From: Chthonomonadaceae bacterium | Lineage (GTDB): Bacteria; Armatimonadota; Chthonomonadetes; Chthonomonadales; Chthonomonadaceae | Assembly (NCBI GenBank): GCA_014377395.1 | Contig: JACMPS010000054.1 | Location: 1 to 6,968 of the forward strand | Direction of reading: 5' to 3' | DNA: 6,968 nucleotides | In this document: positions 6,208-6,968 of the stretch, in pieces | Layout of the letters: each line of letters opens with the position of its first letter | How positions within the stretch are numbered: position 1 is the first letter of the stretch | Position numbers and translations under genes: made by a program | The notes under the pieces: model-generated | Seen by the model: the letters and a program-made list of their open reading frames with translations, nothing else | The model's database searches: none | What the model was told of the DNA's origin: nothing

Positions 6208-6807
6208 ATGAACGCAAGACGACGAAATGTGACTTTGCTGGCTTTGACGGTGTGCATGGCTTCTCCGATGGCGACCCCGATGGTCAGGGCTTCCGAGGAG
6301 GGGCACCGCAACACGGCACTCGTGTTGGGGGCGGCTTCGGTGGCACTGCTGTTGACGCAGAAGAATAAGACGGCAGGAATTGTGGCGGGAGCGGGCGCAC
6401 TTTACGCTGAATCCCAGAACCAACGCTCGATCAAGCAACGGCACGACCGAGATCGCGATTATGACCGGGACTATCGGGATGACCGCAACGACCGACGTGA
6501 CCGCGTGAGTGACGCGGACTATCGCCGGGAACGACTTCGAGAAGAAGCCCGTGATCGTGAGCGGGCAAGGCAAGAGAAATTGCGTTGTGAGCGTCAGGAA
6601 CGCGAAACACGAGAGCGGCGCGAACGTCTCCGCCGTGAGGAGATCCGCCGGGAACGAATTCGAGAGGAAGCCCGTCGCCGAGAACGCGAAGATCGCTACA
6701 ATGACCGCAGAGACGACCGATATAACGATAATCGTGATGATCAATACAATGACAATCGTGATGACCGATACAATGACAATCGGGAGGATCGCCGAGACGA
6801 TAATTGA
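6208..6807 (+). CDS. Exported protein with glycine/alanine membrane segment and Arg/Glu/Asp-rich repeat tail
   Basis: The 199-residue protein has three zones. Residues 1-28 look like a signal peptide (RRR at 4-6, hydrophobic 8-26, VRA before a likely cut after Ala 28). Residues 36-67 are hydrophobic and rich in Gly/Ala (TALVLGAASVALLL, then AGIVAGAGALYA), split by QKNKT, which fits a membrane hairpin or one re-entrant segment. Residues 74-199 are almost wholly charged: Asp/Arg/Tyr at 79-105, an Arg/Glu helix at 106-160 that could form a long single helix or coiled coil, then four 8-residue units of the type DDRYNDNR (161-192). GGGAG seven bases before ATG 6208 supports the start. I do not recognise a family, and low-complexity tails give misleading matches. 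Binding of a polyanion, cell wall or metal is possible but not shown. The repeat tail may vary in length between strains. Confidence 0.72.
   Translation: MNARRRNVTLLALTVCMASPMATPMVRASEEGHRNTALVLGAASVALLLTQKNKTAGIVAGAGALYAESQNQRSIKQRHDRDRDYDRDYRDDRNDRRDRVSDADYRRERLREEARDRERARQEKLRCERQERETRERRERLRREEIRRERIREEARRREREDRYNDRRDDRYNDNRDDQYNDNRDDRYNDNREDRRDDN
6523..6675 (+). repeat. 30-bp direct repeat pair inside the charged-tail gene
   Basis: Positions 6523-6552 and 6646-6675 match at 28 of 30 bases, 123 bases (41 codons) apart and in frame. They encode RRERLREEAR and RRERIREEAR. Nucleotide-level identity suggests internal duplication of the Arg/Glu helix rather than convergent composition alone. 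Confidence 0.6.
6688..6783 (+). repeat. Tandem array of four 24-bp coding units
   Basis: Four consecutive 24-base units encode EDRYNDRR, DDRYNDNR, DDQYNDNR and DDRYNDNR. The last two are nearly identical at the DNA level (GATGANCNATACAATGACAA pattern), so the array probably grew by slippage or unequal exchange. Each unit is a whole number of codons, so copy-number changes keep the frame. There is no spacer diversity, so this is not a CRISPR array. Confidence 0.8.
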
Positions 6808-6900
6808 GTAGACAGGTCTTAGTAGTGCTTTGAGTGACCTCTCGTTTTCGACAAGTCGTATGCCCCTCCGGGTAAAGGGAGGACACAGGGCGAGCGCACG

Positions 6901-6968
6901 TTAATTGTTGGTAAGGACTTTGAGCAAGTAGGTTTCGTCCCACCCCGCTTGCTTTTGTCTTGCCTTGA
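6901..6968 (-). CDS. Possible C-terminal end of a minus-strand gene entering from the right
   Basis: On the minus strand, 21 codons run open from the right edge to TAA at 6903-6901, giving a C-terminus ending in GWDETYLLKVLTNN. The composition looks protein-like, but 21 codons cannot establish a gene and I recognise no family. If real, it converges on the charged-tail gene, with 93 unassigned bases (6808-6900) between the two stops. That gap holds only a weak CCTCC/GGAGG hairpin. Confidence 0.3.
   Translation of the reverse strand, partial: KARQKQAGWDETYLLKVLTNN

Noticed and set aside
6106..6744. 212-codon minus-strand frame and 100-codon plus-strand frame (6509-6811) over the charged-tail gene
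   Set aside because: The repetitive Arg/Asp codons keep several frames free of stops. Only the frame from 6208 has a ribosome binding site, a signal peptide and regular 8-residue repeats.
6688..6783. Short regular repeats considered as a CRISPR array
   Set aside because: The units are contiguous with no unique spacers and are in frame inside a coding region.
6865..6882. CCTCC/GGAGG hairpin after the charged-tail gene
   Set aside because: It has only five base pairs, an 8-base loop and no following T-run, so it is not a convincing terminator.
6923..6956. AGCAAG...CTTGCT inverted repeat followed by TTTT
   Set aside because: The loop is 19 bases and the stem six, and it lies within the possible minus-strand coding end. 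It is too weak to call a terminator.

Overview
The window looks like ordinary chromosome of a free-living, saccharolytic and amino-acid-using heterotroph, with accessory debris at its right end. Taxonomy can only be guessed. A GH10 xylanase, a stand-alone proline dehydrogenase, HEAT-repeat and ceramidase-family proteins, a lipoprotein, and FG-GAP and RHS debris together recall Armatimonadota or a similar environmental lineage. There is no rRNA or other marker gene to confirm this.

Left part (1-2062, minus strand): a divergent secreted glycoside hydrolase family 10 enzyme (endo-xylanase family) runs off the left edge. It has its own sigma70-like promoter (TTGACA, 18 nt, TACACT). Upstream of it on the same strand is a small cytoplasmic HEAT-repeat protein. 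The 170-nt gap between them holds that promoter and a 12-bp perfect palindrome.

Centre (2222-4424, plus strand): a complete monofunctional proline dehydrogenase is followed after 10 nt by a 423-residue cytoplasmic protein of the neutral/alkaline ceramidase N-terminal-domain family. The two are almost certainly co-transcribed. By reading against the family motifs, the second protein has lysine where two zinc ligands are expected (K184 and K346) and Asn at the nucleophile position. It is therefore probably not a ceramidase. This is the most interesting signal in the window. A double stem-loop motif that looks like a dispersed intergenic repeat follows the pair.

Right part (4615-6968, mostly plus strand): a short lipoprotein resembling DUF6843 and an unrecognised membrane-anchored protein come first. 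Next is a chimeric remnant in which two FG-GAP calcium-binding repeats are joined directly to a broken RHS core. After that comes a secreted or membrane-anchored protein with a very charged Arg/Glu/Asp-rich tail ending in four 8-residue repeats, preceded by an 8-bp inverted repeat abutting its ribosome binding site. The last bases may be the 3' end of a minus-strand gene entering from the right. The FG-GAP/RHS debris marks this part as a recombination-prone site, possibly a former Rhs toxin locus.

No tRNA, rRNA, CRISPR array, transposase or origin was seen.
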